NCBI RefSeq assembly: GCF_030445035.2
Contig: NC_080683.1
Span: 88,621,675-88,685,674 of the forward strand
DNA: 64,000 nucleotides
Origin: Dasypus novemcinctus
Taxonomy: Eukaryota > Chordata > Mammalia > Cingulata > Dasypodidae
Direction of reading: 5' to 3'
Shown here: piece by piece, positions 27,073 to 39,560 of the stretch
Layout: each line of letters begins with the position of its first letter
Numbering within the stretch: the first letter of the stretch is position 1
Notes under the pieces: model-generated
Databases searched by the model: none
Told to the model about the DNA's origin: nothing
Seen by the model: only the letters and a program-made list of their open reading frames with translations
Position numbers and translations under genes: made by a program

Positions 27073-27737
27073 AAGCAAACCAAACTATGAACCAAAACCC
27101 CTGGTTCAAAGAAACAAACAAAAAATGGAATCTGTTGTCACAATTTTAAGTCTATGGACTACTAAGAGGAAAAATTGTGCCACCTTTAAAAAATTTCCTG
27201 TTAAGTTCCCCTCTGTAAGTTTTATGTTCTTGTGAGGAAAATGAAAAACATGTTTAATTTTATTTCATTTATGACATTGCTTTCAACACGCAGTTGTTAA
27301 ATATGTAAGACTTGACTTATGTACTAGTGTTGTAATTTTACAAGTTACGGCATCACTAAAAGCCACTTCCTATCTGATTTTTCCCAGTAAATGTGGCAAG
27401 CACTCCTCTAAGAACCTCCACAAAAGTCTATAATTCTGAAATGGAGAGATGGATCTTTCTGCCTATAGAATCTAGATATTAGAGGGTGGTCAGGATAATG
27501 TTACTCTTAGGATTTAAGGATATCTTCAAACTGAAATTGCAATGTTCTCAATTGGGAAAACTGAGATCAGATGCTTATGGAAGTAAAGTGATATTCATCC
27601 AGTAAACACAAAAAAGCAAATGAATAATGCTGGTCATAATTTTCTTTCTAACATTTCTTTAAAAATCTGCAAGAACCTCTCCTTTCTCCTTCCCCCAGTA
27701 AGACCATTAAATGTGTGTTAAACAACTACAGAATACT

Positions 27738-27772
27738 AAATAAAAAGTTTGGTCAAAAACTTAAAAAAAAAA
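27738..27772 (+). terminator. Polyadenylation signal and fossil poly-A tail of the U1 retrocopy
   Basis: 'ctaaataaaaag' gives an AATAAA about 20 bases before the A-tract that ends the RBMX-homologous sequence. U2 retains AATAAA at the same relative position (about 29,996-30,001); in U3 it has mutated ('ctagctagaaag'). Confidence 0.75.
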
Positions 27773-28984
27773 AAGCTCCATGTCATCTCAGCTTCCACAT
27801 GGAGAAGCTGTGTTCAGCACAGACTAGATCTCTTTTAAGTCAGGAATTAGAGGTTCACCAACAAGTAAAACAGGGAAACTCTTCTCACTGACTGTTTTAG
27901 TTTTGGAACATAAGGTGATTTTTCTTTAAAAAATATTGTATTTACATTAATATGAAAAAATTTATTGGTTAAACTTTTTATTATATATTCAACATTTTCT
28001 TTTAATATTTAACCTGGAGAGGGAGTATTTATATAAAGAAAAAGCCCAAGGTTCCTCATTTTTAAGAGTTCAAATGGTCCTGAGTTTAAAATTATAAAGC
28101 TTGAGACCTGCTGCTCTCGGGATGTAATTCATGGAAATGGAGACAGCCACCAGTAAAAACACAGTACAAGCTGTGTGGTTGGAGCAGGAGCCCTGGTCCA
28201 AGCCCATGAAGATGAAAACTAGGAGATTGTTCACATTGGAGTGTATCTCAGGGGGAAGAGTTTATTCTTGTCTTCCTCAGTAAAATGAATTCTTGGACCT
28301 GCAAACTCCCTTTTTGATCCTTGTGGTTTAGCCCTCCTCCCTTATGACATTTACTTTTTCTTCTACTTACAATGCAGATACTATATAGTTTATTGTCCAA
28401 ACCAGAATAATTTTAAGAAAAAAAGCAGGGGGTTATTAATAATTACACCAGGACTATAGGTTATAATTGGCTGACATTTCCCTTATCTTGTACATAGCTA
28501 CCTGTAAGCGTAGAATTGCTGGATCAAAGGATATGAAAGCTGGTTTAGATTCTGTTTATGCTTAATTATATCAAAGACATCAAGATTACATTAGACACGA
28601 TTTGATTAAGCCTCAACAGTGTTTTTGCAAGGTGAAAGGTTTTGTTTTTAAAGTTGAGTTCTGAAATTAGAGACATCATTCATTTTCAGGTTTGCTAGCT
28701 TAACTCAAAGAGAAATATACTATGAAATACTGTGTGTGCTTTAATGCTTCCATCATGTGATAAAAGAATAGGGATGATTTCAATATTTGATTACATTTAG
28801 TTACCAAATTACTTGGGGCAGAGCCTATGACACTGACTGGGGACTGCTTCCTGGGCACTTACAAAAACAAGTGTGTATCAGCTCAAGCTCATTGCTCAGA
28901 CTAGGAGAGACCTGAAGTAAAGGTGGAGACAACTGACCTTCAGGGACTCATCTGAAGTTCCCCAACATTTGCTGGCAGCCCCTT

Positions 28985-29513
28985 CTCTTCTCCTGAGTAG
29001 GAAATATGTCCACTCCCCTCTTGGTCCTTAACAACTCAGTAGGTCACTAGGGAGGGAGTTGAGAGAGTCAGATCTCTTTATTCCTTTGCTGGCTCCCAAG
29101 GCAAACAATGGCACAGCCCTTTCAGATCTGGAAGGGCTCATGGAACAAAGTAGACCAAATTTGTGGGTCAAAAGCTGAATCAGCCTTAGAAGCTTAGAGA
29201 GAGGCTGTGTCCCTCTCTCTTCCATTTATAGTGAAAGTGGATCCCTGCAACCCCCTTTGTCTATAGCCACAGGCCTTAGGCTGGAGAATTTGTAGAAGGG
29301 GGAGGGGTGCCAGCAGCTACAGGGGCAGTCTACTCAAGATTCTTTCCTGTGCCTCTTTCATCTGGGTGGTGTCCAGTCTTCCTCCGTGTCCCACACCCCA
29401 GCACTTTTTTTCCCCAGGCCATTTCTGCCTGTCCTCTAGCTATTTTTCTGTGAGAGGGGAGAGTCCTGTTTTTCTAATCTGCCACAATCCTCGAAGTCTC
29501 AGTGTTCAGAGAG
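28985..29513. mobile_element. Unidentified insertion, possibly an antisense LTR
   Basis: The segment matches no other U copy and replaces the intron and coding region of U2. It has an AATAAA in reverse orientation ('tctttattcc', about 29,075) and the mixed base composition of an LTR. No TG/CA ends or TSD could be fixed with confidence. Confidence 0.4.
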
Positions 29514-30017
29514 ATGATTGACTTATGACATTGCTTTTGACAAGCAAATGTTAAATATGTAAGACCAGACGTGTACTAGTATTGTAATTTTTCAAGTAGC
29601 ATGGTCCTTAAAGGCCACTTCCTATCTGATTTTTCCCAGTAAATGTGACAAGCACTCCTTTTAAGAGCTTCTACAAACATCTATCCTTCTGAAATAGAGA
29701 GATGAATCTTTCTGCCTATACACACTAGATATTAGTGGGTGGTCAGGATAATGCTACTCTTAGGATTTAAGGATATCTTCAAACTCAAATGGCAGTGCTC
29801 TCGGTTTGAAAAACTGAGATCAGCTGCTTATGGAAGTAAAGTGTTAGTCTTCCAGTAAACACAAAAAAGCAAATGGATAATGCTGGCCATATTTTTCCCA
29901 TCTGATATTTCTTTAGGAATCTATAAGAACCTCTCCTTTCCCCTTCCTCCAGTAAGAACATTTAAGTGTGTATTAATCACAACTACAGAATACTAAATAA
30001 AATGTTTGGCCAAAACC
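29514..30017 (+). pseudogene. RBMX retrocopy remnant, 3' UTR only (U2)
   Basis: From 'tgacttatgacattgctttt' it is collinear with the U1 3' UTR (27,267 onward). It includes 'gccacttcctatctgatttttcc', 'gtgggtggtcaggataatg' and AATAAA at about 29,996-30,001. No coding sequence remains, so it is dead. Confidence 0.85.
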
Positions 30018-30205
30018 TAAAAAAACAACCATGGCTCAGTTCAGCTTCCACAGAGAGAAACTACGGTCACCACAAACTAGACTTCTCTTAAGCCAGGACT
30101 TAGAGGTTTACAAACAAGTGAAACAATGGACCTCTTCTCACTGACAGTTTTAGTTTTGCAAAATAAGTGATTTTCCATTAAAAACTATGTTATTTGCAAT
30201 AATAT

Positions 30206-30468
30206 GCTGTTATGGTTAGGCTAGTGTGTCAACTTGTTCAGGTAAGTGTGACCAGTTGTCTAGTCATATAATCACTGGGCTGATTGTTATATAAGAGCAT
30301 TTCATGGACTTTAATCATTAGTGAGTTGATTGCATAGATGGCTGATTCCACCACAACCAACTAAGGAGATTGCCTTCAGCAATCCAATTAGTTCAAGACC
30401 TTAAAAGGGGAAGTGACTTCAGCATTTGGAGAGAGAATTCCCAGCTCTATATCAGACAGCCAAATCAA
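30206..30468 (+). mobile_element. Unclassified interspersed repeat replacing the U3 promoter
   Basis: It begins 'tgttatggttaggctagtgtgtcaa' and runs through 'ctgggctgattgttat', 'agtgagttgattgcatagatggct' and 'catttggagagagaattc'. It joins U sequence directly at CAAG|GTAAGC. The wording is familiar from xenarthran interspersed repeats, but I cannot name the family. No matching end sequence or TSD was seen, so a deletion accompanied or followed insertion. Confidence 0.5.
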
Positions 30469-31168
30469 GGTAAGCTGGGCCCTTGGCTAGGGAAATTTCT
30501 ACTGTTTCGTTTCTCTCTCTTTGGTAAGAACAACTGTTCTGAATGCTTTCACTTCTGGATTAAGTAATCTGTGTTATCACCCAATGAGACCCCATCAGAC
30601 TGGGATGTTCTTGAGGATCTGGATCAGGGCCAGCCTAGTTCAATCAGACATGCCCAGCATAGCAGGGATTGCTCACCCAAATAAGGGATTCATTTTAAGA
30701 TAGTCCAGATGGAGGCTGTCAGTACAGCAGAGGTTCTGAAGGTTTCAAGGAGTTGGGGAACTGGAGGATATCTTCCTTGTCATGAACTCAATTTTGGCAA
30801 TTGGTCAGGTATGATTATTTCAGAGAAGCTGGCACCAAAATTAATATATTTTTAATCTCACTCACAAGGCTTGATTGGTTGTTAGAATGCATTTAAGTGT
30901 TCACTCTGAATGATATTTGCCCTTAAAACTGAGTCTACAAAGGGCATCTTATTTTGCTGTGGATTTTGCTAGTTTTACTCATAAATTGTACTTTTTTTGA
31001 AATTCTGGGGGTTCCTTTGAGTCACCTTCATATGATGACTAGAGTAAGATTGACTTTATTTTTTTTATTGAATTTAGATATGGAAATTTTTTCATCCCTG
31101 GATGGTAGATGATGAACAAATGAAGGTGCCAAGACTAATCTTGGATCTTAAAGAAGACCCAGTTCTAG

Positions 31169-31417
<249 letters not shown>

Positions 31418-31458
31418 TGAATAGTGGAATTGCTCTTGATGAAAGACCATGAAACTAA

Positions 31459-31638
<180 letters not shown>

Positions 31639-32430
31639 TGAGTTCTTAGAGGTAGAAGAGGAGGAAGAGGGGGAACCTGGGGATGTCCCTCAAGTGTGGG
31701 GCACATGGGAAATGGTGACTATTCCATTAAGTTTAACATGAGTTCTTCCAGGGGACCACTTCCAATAAAAAGAGGACCACTGCCACAAAGTAGAGGTACT
31801 CCTCCCAAAAGATCTGCCCTTTAGGACTAGTTTTCAGCAGTGGAATGGCAGGGAGAGCTCCTGTATCATATGGAAGAAATGGTTATGGAGACCTACCATG
31901 AAAGGGAGCCCTGCCCTCTCATAGAGATGGTTATTCATCTGCAAGAGATGATGGATATTCTAAAGACAGCTATTCTAGCAGAGATTGCCCAGATTTTCAT
32001 GATACAAGAGCTGGTGCACCACCACCAAGTGAGTATACAATCTGTGATTATGGCTATTCCATGTCACATGGTGACTATCCATCAAGAGGCTATAGTGATA
32101 GAGATGGCTACAGTCATGATTGAGACTATTCAGATAATCTGATGGAGGGTTCTACAGAGATTCCTATGAGAGTTATGGTAACTCATGTAGTGCTCCACCT
32201 ACATGAGGGCCCCTGGCATCTTATGGTGGAGGCAGTTGCTGTGAGGATTATAGCAGTCATGTGACAGATATGGTGGAAATCAAGACAGCCAAAATCATCT
32301 CTACTCAAGTGGTCATGATCAGGTTGGCAGACAGGAAAGTGGGTACCCTCCTCCACATGATTCCTGCCACCACTCAAGCTGCAGAGCACCAGGAGATGAT
32401 GGCCATGGAGGAAGTTGATGTGATAGAGGG

Positions 32431-33052
32431 GCAGTGTATTAGTCAGCGAAGGGGTCTTGATGCAAAGTACCAGAAATCTATTGGCTTTTATAAAGCGTAT
32501 TTATTTGGGGGTAGAATCTAACAGTTATCAAACCCTAAGGAGTCCAACTCAAGTTACCCTAAGAGGTACTTTCTCACCCAAGGTTTGTTGCCATGTATTG
32601 ACACAAGATGGCTGGCAATGTCTGTTAAGGTTCAGCCTTCCTCCTTCTTCTTAAAGCTCCATGGTCCCAGGTTCTTCTGATCTCAGCTATAGGCTGGCTT
32701 CAGGCTCATCACTCTCCCCAGGGCTCATTTCTTTCTGGGCTTAGCTGCTCTGTTCTCTTCACTAAGTCAGCCACAGACTCTCAGGCTCATTTCTCCTAGC
32801 AGGGCCATGTGTATCTCTTGCTGAATATCTGCTTCTGTGTGAGAAGTCTGTTTTATCAACCAAGGGAACTGGGACTCTACACTGAGTCACACTCTAATAA
32901 TGTGGTTGGATGAGAGCCCTAATCTTAACATAATTTAATCAGATGTCTCAGCTGAATCTAATATAATCAAAGCATTATCATGCCAGAGGAACTGATCAGT
33001 TTATAAACAATCTATATTTCTTTTTGGAGTTCATATATAATATCAAACTGCT
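32431..33052. mobile_element. hAT-like non-autonomous DNA element inserted in the U3 RBMX pseudogene
   Basis: A 622-bp insert breaks collinearity with U1 near its codon 385 (about 27,057). Ends are GCAGTGTATTA and, in reverse, GCAGTTTGATA, giving imperfect terminal inverted repeats. An 8-bp flank ATAGAGGG (32,423-32,430) resembles ATAGGGAG (33,053-33,060). Short TIRs plus 8-bp TSD suggest hAT. No coding capacity was seen. A diverged relative may lie at about 60,700-60,760. Confidence 0.5.
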
Positions 33053-33583
33053 ATAGGGAGACAAAAGCAAATCCTAAAACACATGAAACTGTGGACAAAA
33101 ACCCTGTTCAAAGAAACAAACAAAAAGTGGAGTCTGTTGTCATAACTACAAACCCAAGGACTACTAAGAGGAAAAATTGTGTCACCTTTTAAAAATTTCC
33201 CATTAAGTTTCCTTCCATAAATTTTATGTTCTTGTGAGGAAAAAGTAAAACATGTTTAATTTTATTTGATTTATGACATTGCTTTCAACAAGTAGATATT
33301 AAATATATAAGACTTAACTTGTATGTTTGTGTTGTTACTTTCCAAGTAAAAGTGTTCCTAAAGGCAACTTCCTATCTGACTTTTCCCAGTACATGCAACA
33401 AGCACTCCTTTATGAATTTCCACAAATATCTACCTTTCTGAAATGGAGAGATGGATCTTTCTGACTGTACAAGCTATATATTAGAAAGAGGTCAGGGTAA
33501 TGCTACTCTTAGGATTTCAGGATGTCTTCAAATTGAAATCTCAGTTTTCTCAGTATAAAAAACTAAGATCAAATGCTTATGTA

Positions 33584-34017
33584 GGGAAGTGGACTTGGCC
33601 CAGTGGTTAGGGCGTCCGTCTACCACATGGGAGGTCCCTGGTTCAAACCCCGGGCCTCCTTGACCTGTGTGGAGATGGCCCACGCACAGTGCTGATGCGC
33701 GCAAGCAGTGCCGTGCCACACAGGGGTGTCCCCCGCATAGGGGAGCCCCAAGCGCAAGGAGTGCTCCCCGGAAGGAGAGCCACCCAGTGTGAAAGAAAGT
33801 GCAGCCTGCCCAGGAATGGTGCTGCACACACGGATAGCTGACACAGCAACATGACGCAACAAAAAGAAACACAGATTCCCATGCCACTGACAACAACAGA
33901 AGCAGACAAAGAAGATGCAGCGAATAGACACAGAGAACAGACAACCGGGGTGGGGTGGGGGGAAGGGGAGATAAATAAATAAATCTAAAAAAAAAAGAAA
34001 AACAAACAAAAAAACAC
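33584..34017 (+). mobile_element. DAS-III-type SINE in the U3 3' UTR
   Basis: It starts GGGAAGTGGACTTGGCCCAG and has GGTTCAAACCCCGGG (B-box) at about 33,640. It contains the GC-rich body and ends 'aaataaataaatct' plus an A-rich tail. The perfect 13-bp TSD is AAATGCTTATGTA (33,571-33,583 and 34,018-34,030). The long minus-strand frames over it are not genes. Confidence 0.96.
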
Positions 34018-34431
34018 AAATGCTTATGTAAGGAAAGTTCTATTCACCCAGTAAACCCAAAAATGCAAATGAGTAATGCTGGCCATATTTAATCTTTCTG
34101 ATATTTCTTTAGGAATCTGTAAGAACCTCTCCTTTCTCCTTCCCCCAGTAAGACTATCTAAGTGTGTGCTTAAAAACTACAGAATACTAGCTAGAAAGTT
34201 TGGCCAAAACTGGAAAAAAAAAAAAAAAAAAAAAAGCCCCTGCTCGGTTCCCACAGAGAGAAGCTGTGGTTAGCCCAGACTAAACCTCTCTTAAGCCAGG
34301 AATGAGAGGTTTTCAAATAAGTAAAACAATGGACCTCTTCTCACTGAATGTTTTTGTTTTGGAAAATAGAGTGAATGATCATTAAAAACTATGTTATGCA
34401 TAATTATATATTATTTTTACAACCTAGCTTC

Positions 34432-34862
34432 TGAAGGGCATGGGCTGGTGAGGCCATGAGACCAAAGAGCATACTTGGCATTTAGTCAGGCTTAAGCTTT
34501 ATTGGGATTTATGGACAGGAGAAACTTCTTTGATGATGGCTGGTCAAATAATGAATGTAGTTAGCTCTCTATAAAGTGATGAGATAATGAGAGGTGATAT
34601 TCAAGGGGTTTCAGAACAAGGACATTCCATAGGGAATGAGAACAGAGTTCCTGCTAGGGTCATGTGAAGCATACACATGGTGATGTTTTCACTATGCTTG
34701 TAGGAAGGACGTTTACCAAGGATGTTTACTGCTTTGAGAATATTATAGTTTATGATAATATCTATCCATTCTCTCTCCTCCAGGGAGGGTTGTTAACTTT
34801 TAACTTATGTCTAGGTCATGTAGGCATATGCTAAGGACTTGGGGTGTGCCCTGGGCCCCACA
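34432..34862 (-). repeat. 3' LTR of the antisense ERV
   Basis: It begins (minus strand) TGTGGGGCCC and ends CCCTTCA. It contains the reversed polyadenylation signal and tail region 'cttaagctttattgggattt' (AATAAAGCTTAAG on the minus strand, about 34,495). It is collinear with 49,060-49,494. By-eye similarity runs about 10-20 bases past the given end, so that edge is approximate. Confidence 0.75.
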
Positions 34863-37800
34863 ATTCACCCCCACATAGTGGCCTATGTTGACCATAGGAC
34901 AAGCATTGCATCCATATTCCCTTGCAATAGTATAAAAGCTGTTATGTAAAAAAAAACAGCTAAAGCTGTTATGAGTTTTTCAGTGACAAATGCAGTTTGG
35001 GTAGTGACAAATGCCAATGGGTAGGATCACCAGGGGGTATGCTTCACTTATATCTAAACTTGATAGTAAAATTACACAACTCAGGGGGTAGCCACCCCAC
35101 ATCATGGATTACCTCTTATTCCATGTAGACAGGAGTGATGAGATCTAGGGTGACACACTCAGCCATTAACCACCCTAAACCATTATATACAGCATATCCT
35201 AATAAAGACATGGGCTTTCTCACATGTTCCCTTACAAAGGAAAGAATATGAGTCTCATTGAAAGACAGCAGCTGAATCTCAGTTTTAAATGAGAAGGTCT
35301 TCTTTTAAACTTGTCAATGGATCATGTTCTGCTATGCCAACAAGATGTTCCACACTGTCCAATTTGTAGTAGTGAAGGAAGGCCAGTAGCACCTGAGATG
35401 GCAGGCTTGTGCAAACCCAACATTAGGTTCACTTGTGGGTATGGATTACTGCTGAGCCCACTGTAGAAAGGGCACTATGGGTGAAAAGAAAGATGTTTAT
35501 GGGGAACAATAAAAGGCAGATTGTGCTGGTCTGACAGTATACAAGAAACATTTCCATTAGTAGATTACAAAGTAGTCTGGGACTTTCATACTGGACCTCA
35601 TGACCAGGGTTTTGTGGACTTCATTCTAACCAGATACTTTCCTTACTTCCTATACTAACCTGTCTCAACTTCCCCCTCAGAGAGTTCACATCCTTATTCT
35701 TAAGGAGGAGTTGAACAGTGAAGGTCATTCTTTTGTAGCTTCTCCTGCTGGCTAGGGGCAAAAGTCCTCTGCCTAACCAGGTGTGAAACTCTCTGGCTAA
35801 TCTATTGAGGTTGAGCAAAGGTGGGTCTGGCACCATGGTTGGGACTGGATGAAATCCCCACATGACTAATACCTTGTTCTGGAAGAAATAAATTTAAGTT
35901 AGAAATTTGAAGATACACGTTCTTATTAAAAGAATAAAGAAAATAGTGGTAAGTGGCAACATAAAGGGAGACAGCCATGACATACTGGACCATGGGAAAG
36001 AGAAAGCCAGGTGCCTCCAGAGGCTACATCCTCCCAAAGCTGATGGGAAGTGCTGTCTAGGAAATTGCCACCCCTAGTTCCCACAGTGGTTGTTATGCCT
36101 AGGACTGCTAGGAGAGGTATGGAGAGAGGTACTGCCCTAGACATAAACTCACAAAGACAATATAGGGAACAGCAAGATAAGCATATGGTAAGCAAAAAAA
36201 GATAATACTTAAGAGAGTCACTCTTTTATCTTATACGCACATTCATTGATACTTAGAAAATGAATCAAGTTTGTAAAGACTTTTAACATGTTTATTTCTG
36301 TACATGATCTAGAATAGAAGGGATATATATTCATTATATATATAGGTACAGCACTTAATATTAATCAATGCACTAATCAATGCATAACTTACTCTTTGAC
36401 CTGCAGTTAATAGATCTAAGCTCCAGGTTTGCAATACCATACATGTTTCCCCATGGGAGCAGGCCTTAATGCCAATTGTGTCTGTTTAGGTTCTACCCAC
36501 ATTACCCTGGTAATTATTGCTCCACTTTCTATATCCTTCACACAGCCAGCATGCTGCAGCACCATTGGTCCTTGGAGGGAAGCTCCAATGTTTCACTGGC
36601 CTGGTGCATAGCACCCTTTGGCACTATGAAACAGAGATAGTTTGGAGGCAATGTCCATTGTAAATCTGGCCATAATGAGCCATCACCAGCTGCTGCAGGA
36701 GTCCAAAACTCCAATGCACTTTCCATCCATTTCAGGAGCCATGTCTGGAGAGGTGCCTACTATTTTAGGGGTCAGTGACCAGCCTAATAACTCAAATGGA
36801 GAGGCACCATGCAGGATACTGGGGACCTGGTTTCAAAGCACAAGAGATTTTGACAGTATGAAGTCTATCTCTTAATTTTTATACACTTTCTAAATAGTTA
36901 CAATGCAATTTAGAACATATTAAATGAACTTAACTTATTTTTAGTACTTTACTTTTTACTTCTATACCTTTACCATGATGACATAATTTAACAGGTATTT
37001 TACTTTAACAATATAGGAAAAACTACTTTCTCCATTATTTTATAAAAACCTAAGATTCCCAATAGAATAAAGATTATCTTCCCCCTACCACCACTTTAAT
37101 ATGTAGATTGAGGTGTCCTCTGACAGGTTTCCCTGTTAAGAAGGTACATTTTTATTATCAACATCAGTTCAGGTTCCTGGAATTAGCCATTTAAATATTT
37201 CAGTTTAGAAAATGTGTTTGTAAACTTCCATAATCACGTAGACTATAGTTACTTCATCTCAAGACAAATTTCACCTTTACAAAACACATTCCCTTAATAA
37301 TGCTACCTTTTACAACTTTCTATATTCTTTCAAGCCTTGTCTTATGTATTTCCACCTAGATTATATGAAAAATGAGACATCTTATCTTGTAGAGAAGTGG
37401 GGTGTGCGTGGTATTGAAGGCCAGGACACGAGAACTCTGAGAAGGAAGTTGGTTTATTTCGACTGGCGGGACTTGGCGGACTCTTGTCCTAATAATAACC
37501 GAGCCCCGAATAGCATTTTTCAGTCCCTTTTATACAAAGGTTTAAGATTAGGGAGACAAAGGGTGATGGTATGCAAACAGACCTTTGGTTAGTTTCTTCA
37601 GTGTTTGATCTGAGTATCAGATAGGTTATTTCCTCCAGGTGAATTGCATATTCCCCACATTCCAAGCCAGCTTGGATTTAGAGTAGCTTCCACATTCCAT
37701 CTGGATGCAGCCTTGAATACACCTTCAGCCTTACATCCTTTCTGAACATTCAAAGACTGTAGGGCCTATATTACTTATTTGGATTTTTAGGGACTAGGTA

Positions 37801-38827
37801 CACTTGGAAACAATTTTGAATTTATGCACAGGCTGTATCGGTCTTAGGACAAAACATATTACCTCAAACAAACTTATCAAATTTTAATCAGCAAAGACTA
37901 TGAACTCACTTCCATAAACATTTTTTAGGTCTCATATTCCTCATTCTATTCTGTGAAGAAAAATAAAACTATTCATTTCAATTTAGGCAAAAGCAATTTT
38001 TTAAAAAAAGGTTTGCAATAATTTCATTAGCCAAAAACTTACAATTTTCATCATCTTAAAGATTTAACACATATAATGCTAATTTATTTTATTAGTATCC
38101 TTTAACCCTAGGGATCAAGCTAAATTAAACTGAAACCATTATAGTTTATGCAAGAAATGTTCTTTCTCCTTCCTTCCTCCATGGAAGCTAAAACCTTTTT
38201 TTCCGTAATAAAATTCTAAAATTGTGAATAACTTTAAAAGCATACTGACTGCCAGGTTCTGGAATATATTATAATTGCTTAATTTGTTTAACCATAATTT
38301 AGAAAAATCTTTCCATAGCTTTCAAGGACTTTTCCTTACTTACTGAAATTTGACCATTGGATTATTACTGTCATCTCAAAAACTGTTAAAATTTAATTGG
38401 GGAATTACACACAGACTATACAAAACAAGGTGTATTCTGTAATATCCCCTCTGTTCCTATCATTTTAATTTCCATGTCTGGCAGACAGAATTCTAGACTA
38501 AACTCACATCTCTCTTCTCTTTCCACACCCAGCCCATCCTCTTTGTTCAATCAAGTTTAGGAGAAGAGCCTGGGAGCAGGAAAGCTTATGGGATAATTAA
38601 GAATAAACTTCCTAGTTTCTTTCCTTTAGATAGTTCCTTTATTCAGATTTTATGTGACTTTTTATCTTGTTTGTCTTCTCCAATTTGAGCTTCAGGAGTT
38701 CATTTACCTATATAAGCACCCATTTAATTTTTAGCATTTAATAGAGGTCTTTTAAGAATTTTCATTTGTTAATTTAATACTACCATCTGGAGATATGGAA
38801 ATATATACTGAACAAACACACAAACAC
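34863..38827 (-). other. ERV internal region, decayed; env-like fragments
   Basis: There is no intact gene. Short minus-strand reading fragments at 35,621-35,863 and 35,926-36,195 look like pieces of a retroviral envelope region; the second is hydrophobic in part and lies where env would be expected, next to the 3' LTR. Stops and frameshifts are abundant. The part at 36,880-38,827 is very AT-rich and I cannot assign it. Confidence 0.4.
37388..37735 (-). mobile_element. Solo LTR (another ERV family) inside the ERV
   Basis: Ends are TGTAGAG and CCTTACA, a perfect TGTA/TACA pair. On the minus strand a TATA box TATAAAAGGG lies near 37,535 and AATAAA near 37,460, followed by the U5-like 'ccttcaataccacgcacacccc'. 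Length is 348 bp. Flanking duplications are not obvious. It is distinct from the host ERV LTR. Confidence 0.72.
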
Positions 38828-38849
38828 AAAAAGAGCTAAGACAATGAGG

Positions 38850-39240
38850 AGCCAGACTTCCGGCAAGATGGTGGCTGAGTGAGCTTGCCTTGCCGTCTCT
38901 CCTGGGAAGAGGCAGCTGGGCACCGCTGGAGGTTCTCCGGGACCAGGCTTTTTCAGGATTTTTTCAGGGCAGGAAGTGTCTGGACATCGATTTGGTGGGA
39001 AGGTAACGGAAAGGACTGGTCTATAAGATATAAATTGGGACTTTTCAGGAGGGGGAGGCAAGATGGCGGCTGAGTGAACTTCCCGGTTACTAGCTCCTGG
39101 GGGGAATTGGCTGGGAGGCGTCGGAGACTCTTTGGGACCGGCTGTTTCGGGATTTTTCCTGGTCCGGAGGTGTCTGGACATCGATTTGGAGGGAAGGTAA
39201 CAGAGAGGATCCATCTGTGAAATATACACGGAGATCCCAG
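38850..39240 (+). promoter_or_regulatory. L1 5' UTR: two tandem promoter monomers with YY1-type sites
   Basis: Two copies of a unit of about 195 bp. CAAGATGGTGGCTGAGTGA at 38,864 recurs as CAAGATGGCGGCTGAGTGA at 39,059. 'ttttcaggattttt' recurs as 'tttcgggattttt', and GTGTCTGGACATCGATTTGG occurs in both. CAAGATGGCGGC is the YY1 motif used in L1 promoters. The tandem monomer layout recalls mouse L1 promoters. Confidence 0.82.
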
Positions 39241-39270
39241 CTATGTGTGGAGGATTCCCTCCTTGGGTAG

Positions 39271-39560
39271 GTGGAGCCGAGGCAGCTAGCACCGCGTGGA
39301 GCCCCGGTGGGTGGCGGCCAGGGTAGCCGGGTCCGGCCGAGCCCGGCTGAGCCGCGGCGGGCGGGGGGGTGGAGCCCGGCTGAGCTCGGCCGAGCCCAGT
39401 CGCGCTGCGCCGGGCGGCGAGCGGGAGAGCCGAGCCGCGCTGCGCCGCGCCGGGCGGCGGGCGGGAAAGCCGGGCCCAGCCGAACCCAGCCGAGCCCAGC
39501 CGAGCCGCGGCGGGCGGCGGGCGGGGGACCGGAGCCCAGCTGAGCCCAGCCGAGCCTGGC
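39271..39560 (+). repeat. GC/CpG-rich minisatellite in the L1 5' UTR
   Basis: Imperfect tandem repeats of GCCGAGCCCAGCCGAG and GCGGCGGGCGGCGGGCGGG blocks form a local CpG island. Open frames through it on both strands are low-complexity artefacts. It is followed by T-rich sequence (39,580-39,640). Confidence 0.85.

Larger units (their letters stand above)
27830..30080 (+). repeat. Module U2: promoter part retained, coding part lost
   Basis: Direct copy of U1 beginning 'ctcttttaagtcaggaatta'. The upstream region matches U1 to about 28,985, including the TATA-like 'ggcacttacaaaaac' (about 28,855) and 'tatcagctcaagctcattgc'. The donor site is destroyed ('aacatttgctggc' in place of 'cttaaggtaagctggc'). 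A roughly 530-bp unrelated segment follows, then only the 3' UTR of the RBMX insert with its tail (to about 30,017). Confidence 0.82.

Noticed and set aside
38780-39292. 170-codon minus-strand frame with repeated PPTQGG/PEKSQF-like parts
   Set aside because: It is the reverse of the tandem L1 5' UTR monomers; the internal repetition comes from the monomers.
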